Positions 1 to 8,460 of a stretch of DNA of 64,000 nucleotides are shown here, in pieces. The stretch covers positions 9,036 through 73,035 of the forward strand of contig JBBQWQ010000039.1 of assembly GCA_038210445.1 (NCBI GenBank). The letters run 5' to 3'. The translations under genes and the position numbers were made by a program. How positions within the stretch are numbered: position 1 is the first letter of the stretch; each line of letters opens with the position of its first letter. This DNA comes from JABFRG01 sp038210445. GTDB taxonomy: Bacteria; Myxococcota_A; Polyangia; Polyangiales; Polyangiaceae. The notes beneath the pieces were generated by a model, which worked only from the letters and a program-made list of their open reading frames with translations, did no database searches and had not been told where the DNA came from.

Positions 1-1
1 A

Positions 2-1414
2 GGGTTCATGCGCATCGACGGCGCGGTGGAGCGCTTTCTCAAAGAAGGCGAAGCTGCGGGCCGCATTCGCAGCGACCACGTGGTGCAGATTTTCGACGTC
101 GACAAGCTCCCGCAGGGCGCGCCCTACATCGCCATGGAGTGCCTGGCGGGTCACGATTTGCAGCAGATCGTGGAGGCCGACGGGCTGAGCGGACTGCCCA
201 TCGAGCGCGCCGTGCACTTCACCGTGCAGATTCTCCGGGGGCTTCAGGCAGCGCACGCAGTGGGCATCGTGCACCGCGACATGAAGCCCTCCAACTGCTT
301 TGCCATCGAGCGCGACGGCGAGCCCGACTTCGTGAAGCTGCTCGATTTCGGCATCAGCAAGGTGTCGCAGCCAGGGCAGGAGTCGCTGACGCGCACCAAC
401 TCGGCGCTCGGCACGCCGCTGTACATGGCGCCGGAACAGGCCAGCTCGCCGCGCGGCGTCGACCACCGCTGCGACCTCTACTCGGTGGGCGTCATCCTCT
501 ACGAGCTGCTCACCGGCGGTACGCCGTTCACCTCCGAGAGCGGCGAGCTCACCGAGATTCTCTTCAAGCTGTTCACCGCCGAGGTTCCCAAGATTCGCGA
601 CAAGCGCCCGGAGATCCCCGAGGGGCTCGCCACGGTGGTGCATGCCGCGTTGGCGCGCGACCCGAAGGACCGCATTCCCTCGGCGCTCGCCTTCGCCGAG
701 GCGCTCGAGCCCTTCGCCGGGGCGCACACCCGGCCGTTCATCACCAAGATGCGCGGGTACGTGGCGCCGGTGCTCTCCGAAGACACCTTCGCGCACACCG
801 CGCCCATCGACGCGTTCAAGCAGCTCGAAGCCCGCATGCACACGGTGCCGGTGCCCGGGCAAGACACCCAGATGGAACCGAGCAGCAGCGCAGGCGGCGG
901 CACGCTGGCCCTCGACAAGACCGGCTTGCAGGCAGACGTTCCCCCGGTCTCCAAGGTGCCGGTGCTGGCATACGGCACGCAGCTCCTGGCGGGCGGCCAA
1001 GCCAAGCGGACGGCGGCGCTATCGTCGCGGCCTCCGCTCACGCCCATGTCGGTGGCGACGTCTGTTTCGAACGAGGCCGCGCCGCAGCCCCGTTCCTCGC
1101 GCAACGTCTACATCGCCTTCGCGGTGGTGCTCCTGCTGTCGGCGGCCGGCACCGCGGGCGTCATCACGCTGCGCGGCGACAAGACCAGCGGCGGGGCGTC
1201 GCTCCCCAGCGCGCCAGCCACTTCGGTCGCGGTGGTGCCCACTGTCGCCACCACGAAGCCGACGGCGACGCCGACCACGGAAACGACCGCAGCGCCGTCG
1301 GCCAGCGCCACCGGCCGCAAGGTGCCCGGCGTGGCCACCAGCGCGAAGGTCATTGCTACGGCTGCCCCCGCGAGGCCCACGAGCTCGGCGGGGCTCAACG
1401 AAGGAATTCACTGA
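2..1414 (+). CDS. Ser/Thr protein kinase with one C-terminal membrane segment (5' end cut by window)
   Basis: This is a eukaryotic-type Ser/Thr kinase whose reading frame is open to the window edge, so the Gly-rich loop and the VAIK lysine are not visible. What remains shows the catalytic loop HRDMKPSN near residue 90, the DFG motif in LLDFGIS about 25 residues later, and the activation-segment end MAPEQ. The kinase lobe is followed by a Thr/Ser/Pro-rich linker, one hydrophobic segment at about residues 369-390, and an Ala/Thr/Pro-rich tail predicted to lie outside the cytoplasm. The stop codon directly abuts the ATG of the next gene, a PEGA-domain protein, so the two are probably translated together. 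Kinases of this layout are very numerous in Myxococcota. The substrate is unknown; the adjacent PEGA protein is the natural candidate partner, which is inference from position only. Confidence 0.93.
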   Translation, partial: GFMRIDGAVERFLKEGEAAGRIRSDHVVQIFDVDKLPQGAPYIAMECLAGHDLQQIVEADGLSGLPIERAVHFTVQILRGLQAAHAVGIVHRDMKPSNCFAIERDGEPDFVKLLDFGISKVSQPGQESLTRTNSALGTPLYMAPEQASSPRGVDHRCDLYSVGVILYELLTGGTPFTSESGELTEILFKLFTAEVPKIRDKRPEIPEGLATVVHAALARDPKDRIPSALAFAEALEPFAGAHTRPFITKMRGYVAPVLSEDTFAHTAPIDAFKQLEARMHTVPVPGQDTQMEPSSSAGGGTLALDKTGLQADVPPVSKVPVLAYGTQLLAGGQAKRTAALSSRPPLTPMSVATSVSNEAAPQPRSSRNVYIAFAVVLLLSAAGTAGVITLRGDKTSGGASLPSAPATSVAVVPTVATTKPTATPTTETTAAPSASATGRKVPGVATSAKVIATAAPARPTSSAGLNEGIH

Positions 1415-2620
1415 ATGAGAACCGGTACGCGCAACCTCCTTTCGGCAACCATCGTCGCCTTCGCGCTGGCCCACGCCACCGCGTCCTCCGCGGCGCCGAC
1501 CAAAGCCTTGCGCGACGAGCTCCAGGACGCAGCGCGAGAGAAGTACGACGCCGCGGTGGAGCTTGCGAAAGCCGGCAAGTGGGCCGCCGCGCGCACCGAG
1601 TTTTACCGCAGCTACGAGCTCTCGAAGAACCCGCGCCTCTTGTTCAACGTGGCGGTGAGCGAGAAGAACCTCGAGCACTTCCACGACGCCATCACCACCT
1701 TCAAGCGCGAGCTCGAAGAGGGCAAAGGGAAGATCTCGGCAGAAGAAGACCTGCGGGTGCGCCAGAACATCGAGGCGCTGGAAAAGTTCGTGGGCGCCAT
1801 CACCCTCGAGGTGAACGAGCCGGGCGCCACCGTGCTGGTGGAGAACGAAGAGCTCCCGGAAAAGACGCCCATCACGCGTTCCATCCCGCTCTCCACCGGC
1901 ATTCGCACCATCACCGTGAAAAAGCCCGGCTTCGAGCCGGTCACCAAGCGGGTCGACGTCTCGAGCGGAAGGCCGACCGAGCTCAAAGTGGTCCTCGAGC
2001 CCATCCAGCGCAGCACCGAGGTGGAGATTCAGGTGCAGGGCCCGGCCACGGCCACCATCGTCATCGACAACAACGACATGGGCTTCGCCGGCGGCACCAC
2101 CACCTACAAGGGCAAGGTCTCCGTCCGGAGCGAGCCACACTCGTTCTCGGCCCGCGCCCTGGGCTACGACCCCGCCACCGAGAGCAAGGTGGCCATCGAG
2201 GGGCAGAAGATCGTCCTCACCCTCTCCATGGCGCGCAAGCAAGACCTGGGCATGCTGGTGGTCGACGCCCAGCCCAGCGGCGCCATCATCATGCTCGACG
2301 GCAAGCCGGCCGGCGCCAACCACTGGGAGGGCCCGGTGAGCGGCGGCGGGCACCAGGTGGCCGTCAAGAAAGAGGGATTCTACACGCGTCTCTTCGACGT
2401 CGACGTGCCGCTCGGCGGAAGGCGCACGGTCTCCGCCTCGCTCGACGAGAACAAGAGCACCGGTTGGCTGGCCTGGGTGGTGGGCACCGCGGTGGTGGTC
2501 ACCGGGGCCTCGTTTGCGGGCTACTTCTTGTTCAAGAGCAACGAAGACAACCAGATTCCCGGCTCCCTGCGCCGCGCCGAGCAAATCCCGGTGGGCACGC
2601 AGCTATTTCGCTTTCGCTGA
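1415..2620 (+). CDS. PEGA-domain protein with TPR-like N-terminus
   Basis: A 401-residue secreted or envelope protein. It starts with a signal peptide (hydrophobic core about residues 8-25, then SSAAPT). A TPR-like helical stretch follows at about residues 35-125. Two PEGA-type beta modules are visible, at about residues 130-190 (TLEVNEPGATVLVENEELP) and 285-340 (DAQPSGAIIMLDGKPAG). A hydrophobic segment lies near residues 350-372. The ATG follows the kinase stop with no gap, indicating translational coupling. PEGA domains are wall- or surface-associated beta modules, but the ligand cannot be named. The C-terminus ends in FRFR, encoded by the first unit of a 17-bp tandem duplication that includes the stop codon. 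Confidence 0.9.
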   Translation: MRTGTRNLLSATIVAFALAHATASSAAPTKALRDELQDAAREKYDAAVELAKAGKWAAARTEFYRSYELSKNPRLLFNVAVSEKNLEHFHDAITTFKRELEEGKGKISAEEDLRVRQNIEALEKFVGAITLEVNEPGATVLVENEELPEKTPITRSIPLSTGIRTITVKKPGFEPVTKRVDVSSGRPTELKVVLEPIQRSTEVEIQVQGPATATIVIDNNDMGFAGGTTTYKGKVSVRSEPHSFSARALGYDPATESKVAIEGQKIVLTLSMARKQDLGMLVVDAQPSGAIIMLDGKPAGANHWEGPVSGGGHQVAVKKEGFYTRLFDVDVPLGGRRTVSASLDENKSTGWLAWVVGTAVVVTGASFAGYFLFKSNEDNQIPGSLRRAEQIPVGTQLFRFR

Positions 2621-2639
2621 ACTTTCGCTTTCGCTGAAC
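2606..2639 (+). repeat. Exact 17-bp tandem duplication across a stop codon
   Basis: The 17-mer TTTCGCTTTCGCTGAAC occurs twice back to back (2606-2622 and 2623-2639). The first copy supplies the last codons and the TGA of the PEGA gene; the second lies in the 3' untranslated spacer. Each unit is itself built from two TTTCGC hexamers, so slipped-strand replication is the likely origin. Confidence 0.85.
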
Positions 2640-2661
2640 CTACGCTCGAGAGGAGTCTTTC

Positions 2662-4617
2662 ATGACCTTCACCCGACTGATCAAGCGCGGCGCCGCCGCG
2701 TCTTCGCTCTCTGCCATCGTCGCCAGTGCTGCCTGTAGCAGTAGCGATCCGACACCGCAGTTCGTTGCGGGATTCCAGACGCAGGTGCAAGTGCCGCGCG
2801 ACCTGAAGTCCATCATCGTGGACGTGCGGCAGTTCGGCCAGAGCGTGTTCTGTCAGGAATACCCGGTGGTATACGACAGCGTGGCTGGCACCGGCACGGT
2901 GCGCCTGCCGCAGTCGCTCGGCACCATCGCCGGCGCCAAAGAGAGCTCGCTCCCGGTCGAAATCGTGGTCCGAGGCACCACCGCATTTTTGCCGCGCGGC
3001 GCCCTCAACAACTGCGCGAGCGGCTTCAAGGTGAAGAGCCAGATCGGCGCCGCCGACCTGGCCACCTCCGACGCCAAGGCCGGCGACGTGCGCATCTTGC
3101 GTCGCTCGGTGCAGCAGTACGTGAAGGGCAAGAAGCTGTACGTGCCCATGCCGCTCCGCTACGCGTGCTTCGATGTCGACTGCTCGGCGTCGACGGTGGA
3201 GGGCGATCAGAGCTGCAAGGGTGGCCGGTGCGCCCCGCCCAGCCTGCTGGCCGAAACGCTTCGCGAGTTCACCGTCGACATGATCAACGGCACCAGCAAC
3301 CTGTGCTTCCGGAGCAAGACCGCCAACGGCAAGCCGGGCTGCCTCGACGCGCCGCTGGCGCCCAAGGTGCTCGACGCCGGCAAGTGCCTTTACGAGATTC
3401 AAGAGCTGCCCAACGTGCCATTCTCCGGCGTGAACGTGCAGCTGGTATTCGAATCGGGCTTCCTCACCGAGGTGCTCGATCAAGATCCGGACGAGGGCTT
3501 CTTCATCCCCGACGCCACCAAGCCCAAGCAGTTTCAGCTGGCGCCCGGCCTGTGCGACGCGGTGAAGGGCGTGAACGAGAAGGGCGAGCCGGTTCCGCAC
3601 CCGGTGACGGCGGTGGGCGCCTCTGGCGTGTGCCCAGAGAAGCGTACGCTGCAGCCGCTGTGCGCCGACGAAGAGGAGCAGAAGATCTACGGGCAAAACG
3701 GCGCCGGCGCGCCCTCCTCGGGCAGCGCCCCCGGCATCAAGCTCAAGCCCTCGCCCACCGGCCTGGCGCTGCTCTTCGACTTCACCGAGGCCAATAGCTC
3801 CGCCTTCGCCGCCGGCGGCATCGCGCAGCAGCTGGTCGACTTCGCGCTGCAGGATCCCTCGCTCGACACCGTGAGCATGGGCCTGGTGAAGATGCCCGCG
3901 GGCGATGCGTGCGTGCCCAACTTCGACGTGAACCCCGCCGCCGGCAAGGCCAACCTCGAGCTCATTCGCACGGTGCTCTCCGACTACACCTCGGGCCGCA
4001 AGGTGCTCCTCAACCGCGCCGGCGACATTGGCATGACGCCGTCGCTCAAGCTCGCGGTGAGCAAGCTCGGTGCGTTGAACGTCGACCGCCGCGCCATGGT
4101 CGTCATCGGCAACGGCCCCTTCGACTCTTCGGTATGCAACGAGGGCGACAATGCGGCCACGGTGGTCGCCGCCGCGAACACCGCCGGCACCCCCACGTAT
4201 GTGGTGTTCAGCGGCGACGCCAGCACCAACGATCTGGCGCAAGCCACGGCGCTTGCTACCGCCGGCGGTACGTCGGCCTACGACGCGCGCGGCGCGGGGG
4301 GCAACGGCACCGCCGTGAAGGCCTTCGTCGACGTGGCCACCGAGTACACCACCTGCCGCTACGACGCGCCCAACGGCGCTCCCAGCGACGGCAAGCTGGC
4401 CTACTTCGACAAGCTCACCTTCCAGGAGGTCTCGATCGCGCGGAACGACGCCTGCAGCGCCACCAGCGGCGCCGGCTGGAAGACCGAGGGCACCCGCATC
4501 GTCATGTGCAAAGACTCCTGCGACGCGCTGCGCGACACCGTGAAGAAGACCGCGGCGCTCGCCGTGTCTCAGGGTCAATCGGCCAGCCCGACTGCCGTGT
4601 ATCTGCGCGTGAAATGA
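2662..4617 (+). CDS. Large lipoprotein with a von Willebrand A-like central region
   Basis: A 651-residue predicted lipoprotein. An AGGAG Shine-Dalgarno precedes the ATG. The signal peptide ends in a lipobox-like SAACSSS with Cys25. Residues from about 365 to 560 look like a von Willebrand A-type alpha/beta fold: LALLFDFTEANSS, then long amphipathic helices, then RRAMVVIGNGPFDSS and PTYVVFSGDAS. The first segment resembles a MIDAS strand (D-x-S-x-S) but is degenerate (DFTEANS), so metal binding is doubtful. Several Cys are scattered through the N-terminal half. It is the third gene after the kinase and PEGA genes, with a 41-bp gap, and probably belongs to the same unit. No function can be named. 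Confidence 0.85.
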   Translation: MTFTRLIKRGAAASSLSAIVASAACSSSDPTPQFVAGFQTQVQVPRDLKSIIVDVRQFGQSVFCQEYPVVYDSVAGTGTVRLPQSLGTIAGAKESSLPVEIVVRGTTAFLPRGALNNCASGFKVKSQIGAADLATSDAKAGDVRILRRSVQQYVKGKKLYVPMPLRYACFDVDCSASTVEGDQSCKGGRCAPPSLLAETLREFTVDMINGTSNLCFRSKTANGKPGCLDAPLAPKVLDAGKCLYEIQELPNVPFSGVNVQLVFESGFLTEVLDQDPDEGFFIPDATKPKQFQLAPGLCDAVKGVNEKGEPVPHPVTAVGASGVCPEKRTLQPLCADEEEQKIYGQNGAGAPSSGSAPGIKLKPSPTGLALLFDFTEANSSAFAAGGIAQQLVDFALQDPSLDTVSMGLVKMPAGDACVPNFDVNPAAGKANLELIRTVLSDYTSGRKVLLNRAGDIGMTPSLKLAVSKLGALNVDRRAMVVIGNGPFDSSVCNEGDNAATVVAAANTAGTPTYVVFSGDASTNDLAQATALATAGGTSAYDARGAGGNGTAVKAFVDVATEYTTCRYDAPNGAPSDGKLAYFDKLTFQEVSIARNDACSATSGAGWKTEGTRIVMCKDSCDALRDTVKKTAALAVSQGQSASPTAVYLRVK

Positions 4618-4665
4618 AAGCGCGCAGACGCGTGCACAGGGCGAACTTGTGGTAGTAGGCGGCTC

Positions 4666-4905
4666 ATGACTACCCCCGCTGCAGTCGCCGACGTGAACGC
4701 AAAGACCGTTACTTTCGAGTCCACGACCTACTCGATTCAGGAGCTCGGCGAGGACACCTTCACCGTGCTCGTCAAGGGCGTGCCGGTGGGGCGCATCGTG
4801 TACACCTTCGGCGCCGCGAACGGCATCCCCGAGGGAGAAGGCGCCACCGAAGACGCCCTCTACGCCATCGCCGAGGCTTGGTTCGCAGCCACCGCCGAGA
4901 GCTGA
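4666..4905 (+). CDS. Small hypothetical protein (79 aa)
   Basis: A short acidic protein without signal peptide or membrane segment. Its regular alternation (VTFESTTYSIQELGEDTF, then TVLVKGVPVGRIVYTF) suggests a small beta-sheet domain with a C-terminal helix (DALYAIAEAWFAATAES). Third-position GC matches neighbouring genes, which supports real coding. It lies 48 bp after the large lipoprotein gene and converges on the next gene. I do not recognise the family. Confidence 0.65.
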   Translation: MTTPAAVADVNAKTVTFESTTYSIQELGEDTFTVLVKGVPVGRIVYTFGAANGIPEGEGATEDALYAIAEAWFAATAES

Positions 4906-4929
4906 ACGGGAGCCTCTCTCAAGGGCCGA

Positions 4930-6699
4930 TCAGGGGCCGAATTCGAAGCCGATGTAGGCGCCCACGAACACCTGGGCGCCGGAAGCGAATTGGTAAGCGG
5001 GCGTGGCGATGGGCGCCGGAGGTTTGCCGTCTTTGCCCATGAAGCGATTGGGATCGCTATCGGCGCGCGTCGCCGAGTCGGAGAGGGCGGTGGCGCTCTC
5101 GGCCGAGAGGTTCAGGCCGACCTTGATGAGGAACGTCTCGCCGGTGCGGTAACCCACGCTGCCGTCGAGCGAGAGCACGGGCGAGAAGTAGCCGCGGCTC
5201 GCGGGCGAGTATTTGTCGATGCGCTCGGAGCCGTCGGTGGCCACGGCGTCGCGAACCATGACCATGCGCCGGAACGCGAGCCCCGCGCCGCCGGCCAGCG
5301 CCCCGCGAATGCGCGCGGTCTGAAACACCACGCGCGCACGCACCGCGGCGGTGCCGCCAAGCCGATGAAAGGCGAAGGTCTCGTTGCGGGCCACACCCAC
5401 GGCGAGCTTGTTCGAGGTGGAGTCGCCCACGCCGTCGAAGACCACCGTCTGTTTGGTGTAGTCGTATTGCGCGGAGACGAAGAGCTCGAGGCCCACTGGG
5501 TCCCACTGGTAGCCAAAGTAGCCGGCCACGGTAGGGCCGAGCGGCGTCGAGGAGTCGCACGACTTCGCGCCCAGGCCGTCTTGCGCGCTGCATCGGGTGT
5601 CGATGGTGCTGCCCAGCGTGGAGGCCGAGAGGGCGCCGCCGAGCTGCGCGCCGCCGTAGACGCCTTCAAGACCGCGCGTTTTCGTGGCGATGCGCTCGGT
5701 GGAGATGGTCTTGGAGAGCTGCAGAGTGACGCTCTCGGTGAAGCTCTCCTTGGGCTTGAGCACCAGGGTCTTGAGGTACGGATCGTAGCCCTCGCGCGTG
5801 ACCTTGAGCTCGTGCGAGCCGGGGGCCAGCGTTTGCGTGGCGCTCCCCTCGCCCACGTTCTTGCCGTCGATGAAGATGGCGCCCTGGCCATCGGCCACCG
5901 CGATTTTCACGGTGGCGGGCCCGCCGTTGGCGGTGAGTGTGAACTCCCGGCGAACGCCGCGGGGGATCTCCACCTTCTCGGCCTCAGCTGCCAGCCCCAG
6001 ACCGCGCAACGCGATCTCGTGGGTGCCGGGGTCGACCTCGCCTTCCCAGGGGGCGGGGCCGACATCGACGCCGTCCAGGATGACCCGCACGCTCTGTGCC
6101 GAGGCTTCCTTCACCACCAGGTGGCCCTTGGTGGCCGCGACCTCGAGGGTCACCGTCAGGGGCGTCACGCCGCCCGCCGGCACGTTGGGAGCGCGGTCGA
6201 AGGGCGCCAGATCGGCCTTTTGCACGCGCACCCGGTGTGGGCCCGCGGCGAGACGCAAATTGCGACCCAGCGGCGACTTTCCCACCACTTTGTCGTCCAC
6301 CAAGATCTCCGCGCCTTCCACGTTCACGTTCACCGTGAGCAGGCCGGTCTTGGTGTTGAGATCCTGCAAGCGCTTGTCGACCTGCACCTTCTTTACCGGC
6401 GGAGATTTGGCCCCAAAGGTGTTCAGGTACTCCTCGTAGTGGCCATAGGCCTCGGCGTCGCGCCCCAGCTCGTACTCGGCGTTGGCAAGACCGAAGAGCG
6501 CGCGCTCGGTCTTGTTCAGCGCGTAGGCCGCGGCGAAGGCATCGGCCGCGTCGCTCCACTTCTTGGTGCGCGTCGCCGCGTCGCCGCGGGTGAGCGCTGC
6601 GGTTTCATCGGCGCCGGCCTTTTGGGCGTACGCGACCTGCGGCACTCCCAGCAGGAGGGCCGAACCAAAGGCAAGAGCAGCAAGAAGGCGCATCGACAT
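4930..6699 (-). CDS. PEGA-repeat secreted protein with TPR-like N-terminus and barrel-like C-terminus
   Basis: A 589-residue exported protein. A signal peptide (residues 1-25, ending YAQ) is followed by a TPR-like region at about 30-115 (DAFAAAYALNKTERALFGLA). At least three PEGA-type beta modules then run from about 118 to 335, for example VNVEGAEILVDDKVVGKSPL and DGQGAIFIDGKNVG. The last 240 residues are rich in alternating hydrophobic and aromatic residues and end in GAYIGFEFGP, with a terminal aromatic, as in outer-membrane beta-barrels; that part is inference. The layout matches the PEGA protein at 1415-2620 with a longer C-terminus. It is encoded alone, convergent with the small gene at 4666-4905. 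Confidence 0.88.
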   Translation of the reverse strand: MSMRLLAALAFGSALLLGVPQVAYAQKAGADETAALTRGDAATRTKKWSDAADAFAAAYALNKTERALFGLANAEYELGRDAEAYGHYEEYLNTFGAKSPPVKKVQVDKRLQDLNTKTGLLTVNVNVEGAEILVDDKVVGKSPLGRNLRLAAGPHRVRVQKADLAPFDRAPNVPAGGVTPLTVTLEVAATKGHLVVKEASAQSVRVILDGVDVGPAPWEGEVDPGTHEIALRGLGLAAEAEKVEIPRGVRREFTLTANGGPATVKIAVADGQGAIFIDGKNVGEGSATQTLAPGSHELKVTREGYDPYLKTLVLKPKESFTESVTLQLSKTISTERIATKTRGLEGVYGGAQLGGALSASTLGSTIDTRCSAQDGLGAKSCDSSTPLGPTVAGYFGYQWDPVGLELFVSAQYDYTKQTVVFDGVGDSTSNKLAVGVARNETFAFHRLGGTAAVRARVVFQTARIRGALAGGAGLAFRRMVMVRDAVATDGSERIDKYSPASRGYFSPVLSLDGSVGYRTGETFLIKVGLNLSAESATALSDSATRADSDPNRFMGKDGKPPAPIATPAYQFASGAQVFVGAYIGFEFGP

Positions 6700-6781
6700 G
6701 GATTCCGAGATCTTCGAGAGTAAACGAAGACCGCGCAGCTCTGCCGAAATTCGCGCGCCGCCGCTGCCCCTGCGCAGGCCC

Positions 6782-7246
6782 CTACTTTTTGGCCTTCTTC
6801 TTCGCCTTGGCTGCGGGCTTCTTGGCCGCCTTCCGAGTGACTGCGCCCTTCTTGGCCGCCTTCCGACGTACCGCGGGCTTCTTGCCGAGCAAGCCTGGTG
6901 AGAAGCTGCGGCACGTCGCCTGGACCCTGGTCAGATTCTGCGAACCGACGTTGTCGGGGTTGGAGCCGGTACCGAGCTCGACGGAGGCCTGCGTTACGTC
7001 CGGCTTGGACACGAAGGTCGTGGTCACGTCCTGCCCTGCGGGGCTCGGATACGCGTAGGCCGCGGCCCCGCCGCCGGGAAGGGTCCCGGTGTAGAGGGTC
7101 CAAATTTCCTTGGTTCCGTTGCCGTCGGTGATGACATGCACGTATCCGACGGTCTTGCCGCTCTGCCGGAGCGCGTAGCGTGAGTAGTAGCCCATGGTAG
7201 GGCTCGGCATGATCTGGTAGGGCTTGATGCTGGCGGGGGGCGGCAT
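6782..7246 (-). CDS. Hypothetical protein with a histone H1-like Lys/Ala tail
   Basis: A 154-residue protein. I chose the ATG at 7246 because GGAG lies 7 nt upstream; the longer GTG start at 7285 has no Shine-Dalgarno. The first 105 residues form an unrecognised beta-rich domain (YYSRYALRQSGKTVGYVHVI, then EIWTLYTGTLPGGGAAAYAY). The last 35 or so residues are a basic low-complexity tail made of KKPAVRRKAAKKGAV-type repeats ending AAKKPAAKAKKKAKK, as in bacterial histone H1-like proteins and tails of DNA-associated proteins. The tail suggests nucleic-acid binding, but the N-terminal domain gives no support for that. The next gene upstream on the same strand, kamA-like, ends 82 bp away. Confidence 0.75.
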   Translation of the reverse strand: MPPPASIKPYQIMPSPTMGYYSRYALRQSGKTVGYVHVITDGNGTKEIWTLYTGTLPGGGAAAYAYPSPAGQDVTTTFVSKPDVTQASVELGTGSNPDNVGSQNLTRVQATCRSFSPGLLGKKPAVRRKAAKKGAVTRKAAKKPAAKAKKKAKK

Positions 7247-7327
7247 ACGGGTCTCCTCGGTGGGTGTACCGATGGTTACCAACACCGACCGATGTGAACC
7301 CCAATTCGCTACGGGGTTCGGCTGTTC

Positions 7328-8458
7328 CTATTCCTCGGGGTCGAGGTACGTGACCTCTTCACCGCGGAACGTTCGCAGCACCGTGCGCCCTTCGCCCTGC
7401 GACACGATGGCCGGGGGGAAGAGCGGCACCTTGCCGCGGCCGCCCGGGGTGTCGCAGATGAGCTTGGGGAGGGCGATGCTGGTGAGCCGACCCTGCAGCT
7501 GCCCCATGAGCTCGAGGCCGCGCGCCAGCGGCGTGCGCAGGTGCGCCGTGCCCTGCACCGGGTCGGCTTGAAGCAGGTAGTAGGGCCGCACGCGTACCCG
7601 CACCAGGCCGCGGAAGAGCGCCTCGAGCACCTCGGCCGAGTCGTTGATGCCCCGCAGCAGTACCGACTGGTTCATGACCGGAAAGCCAGCGTCGGCGAGA
7701 CGCGTGCAGGCTGCACGCGATTCGTCGGTGAGCTCCCGAGGGTGGTTGAAGTGCGTCATCACCCAGATGGGATGGTGCGGACGCATGGCCGAGAGCAGCT
7801 CGCTGGTGACGCGCATCGGCAGCGTCACCGGCACCCGGGTCGCGAGGCGAATGGTCTCCACGCTGGGAATCTCGCGCAGCGCTGCCAGCACCCGCACCAG
7901 CTTGGCGGTGGCCATGGCCATGGGGTCGCCGCCGCTGACGATGACGTCGCGCACCTCGGGATGGGCGCGCAAATAGGCGAACGCCGGGCCCAGCGCTTCC
8001 AGCGACAGGGCGCCGTCGCCGTGGCCCACCATGCGCGAGCGGGTGCAAAAGCGGCAATACACCGCGCAGCGATCGGTCACCAAGAGCAGCGCGCGGTCTG
8101 GATACCGCTGCACCAGATGGGGCGCCACCTGGTGGGCTTCTTCGCCCAGCGGGTCGGCGAGATCGCCCGGATCTACCGTGGCCTCGCGCGCGTGGGGCAC
8201 CACCTGCATGCGCAGCGGGCACGCCGGGTCGTCGCGATCGAGGAGCGAGAGGTAGTACGGCGTGATGCCCAGCGGCAGCCCCTGCGCTTCGGCCCGCCGG
8301 GCGCCCTCGCGCTCGGCATCGGTGAGCGCCAGATAGTGCTCCAGGCCTTCGACCCGGGTAACGGCGTTGCGAATCTGCCATTGCCAGTCGTCGCGCCGGA
8401 GATCGCTCGCCGCCAGGGGACCGCGACGCCGCAGGCTGGAGGCTTCCACCAGCGCCAC
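7328..8458 (-). CDS. KamA-family radical SAM aminomutase (lysine 2,3-aminomutase or EF-P beta-lysine type)
   Basis: A 376-residue radical S-adenosylmethionine enzyme of the lysine 2,3-aminomutase/EpmB family. The [4Fe-4S] motif C-x3-C-x2-C is CAVYCRFC (Cys131, Cys135, Cys138). The PLP lysine is probably Lys343 in GGRGKVPLFP, matching the GGGGK motif of the family. The stretch PYYLLQADPVQGTAHLRT is also characteristic. The enzyme moves the alpha-amino group of lysine, free or in the EF-P modification pathway, to the beta position. Length is between EpmB and classic KamA, so I cannot choose between free-lysine metabolism and EF-P maturation; no epmA is in the window. It starts with GTG 2 nt after the PPIase gene, so it is in that operon. 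Confidence 0.92.
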   Translation of the reverse strand: MALVEASSLRRRGPLAASDLRRDDWQWQIRNAVTRVEGLEHYLALTDAEREGARRAEAQGLPLGITPYYLSLLDRDDPACPLRMQVVPHAREATVDPGDLADPLGEEAHQVAPHLVQRYPDRALLLVTDRCAVYCRFCTRSRMVGHGDGALSLEALGPAFAYLRAHPEVRDVIVSGGDPMAMATAKLVRVLAALREIPSVETIRLATRVPVTLPMRVTSELLSAMRPHHPIWVMTHFNHPRELTDESRAACTRLADAGFPVMNQSVLLRGINDSAEVLEALFRGLVRVRVRPYYLLQADPVQGTAHLRTPLARGLELMGQLQGRLTSIALPKLICDTPGGRGKVPLFPPAIVSQGEGRTVLRTFRGEEVTYLDPEE

Positions 8459-8460
8459 GG

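Noticed and set aside
2521..4578. A 685-codon open frame opposite the lipoprotein at 2662-4617
   Set aside because: Antisense shadow; repetitive Gly/Arg/Val composition typical of such frames, no conserved motif or start context.
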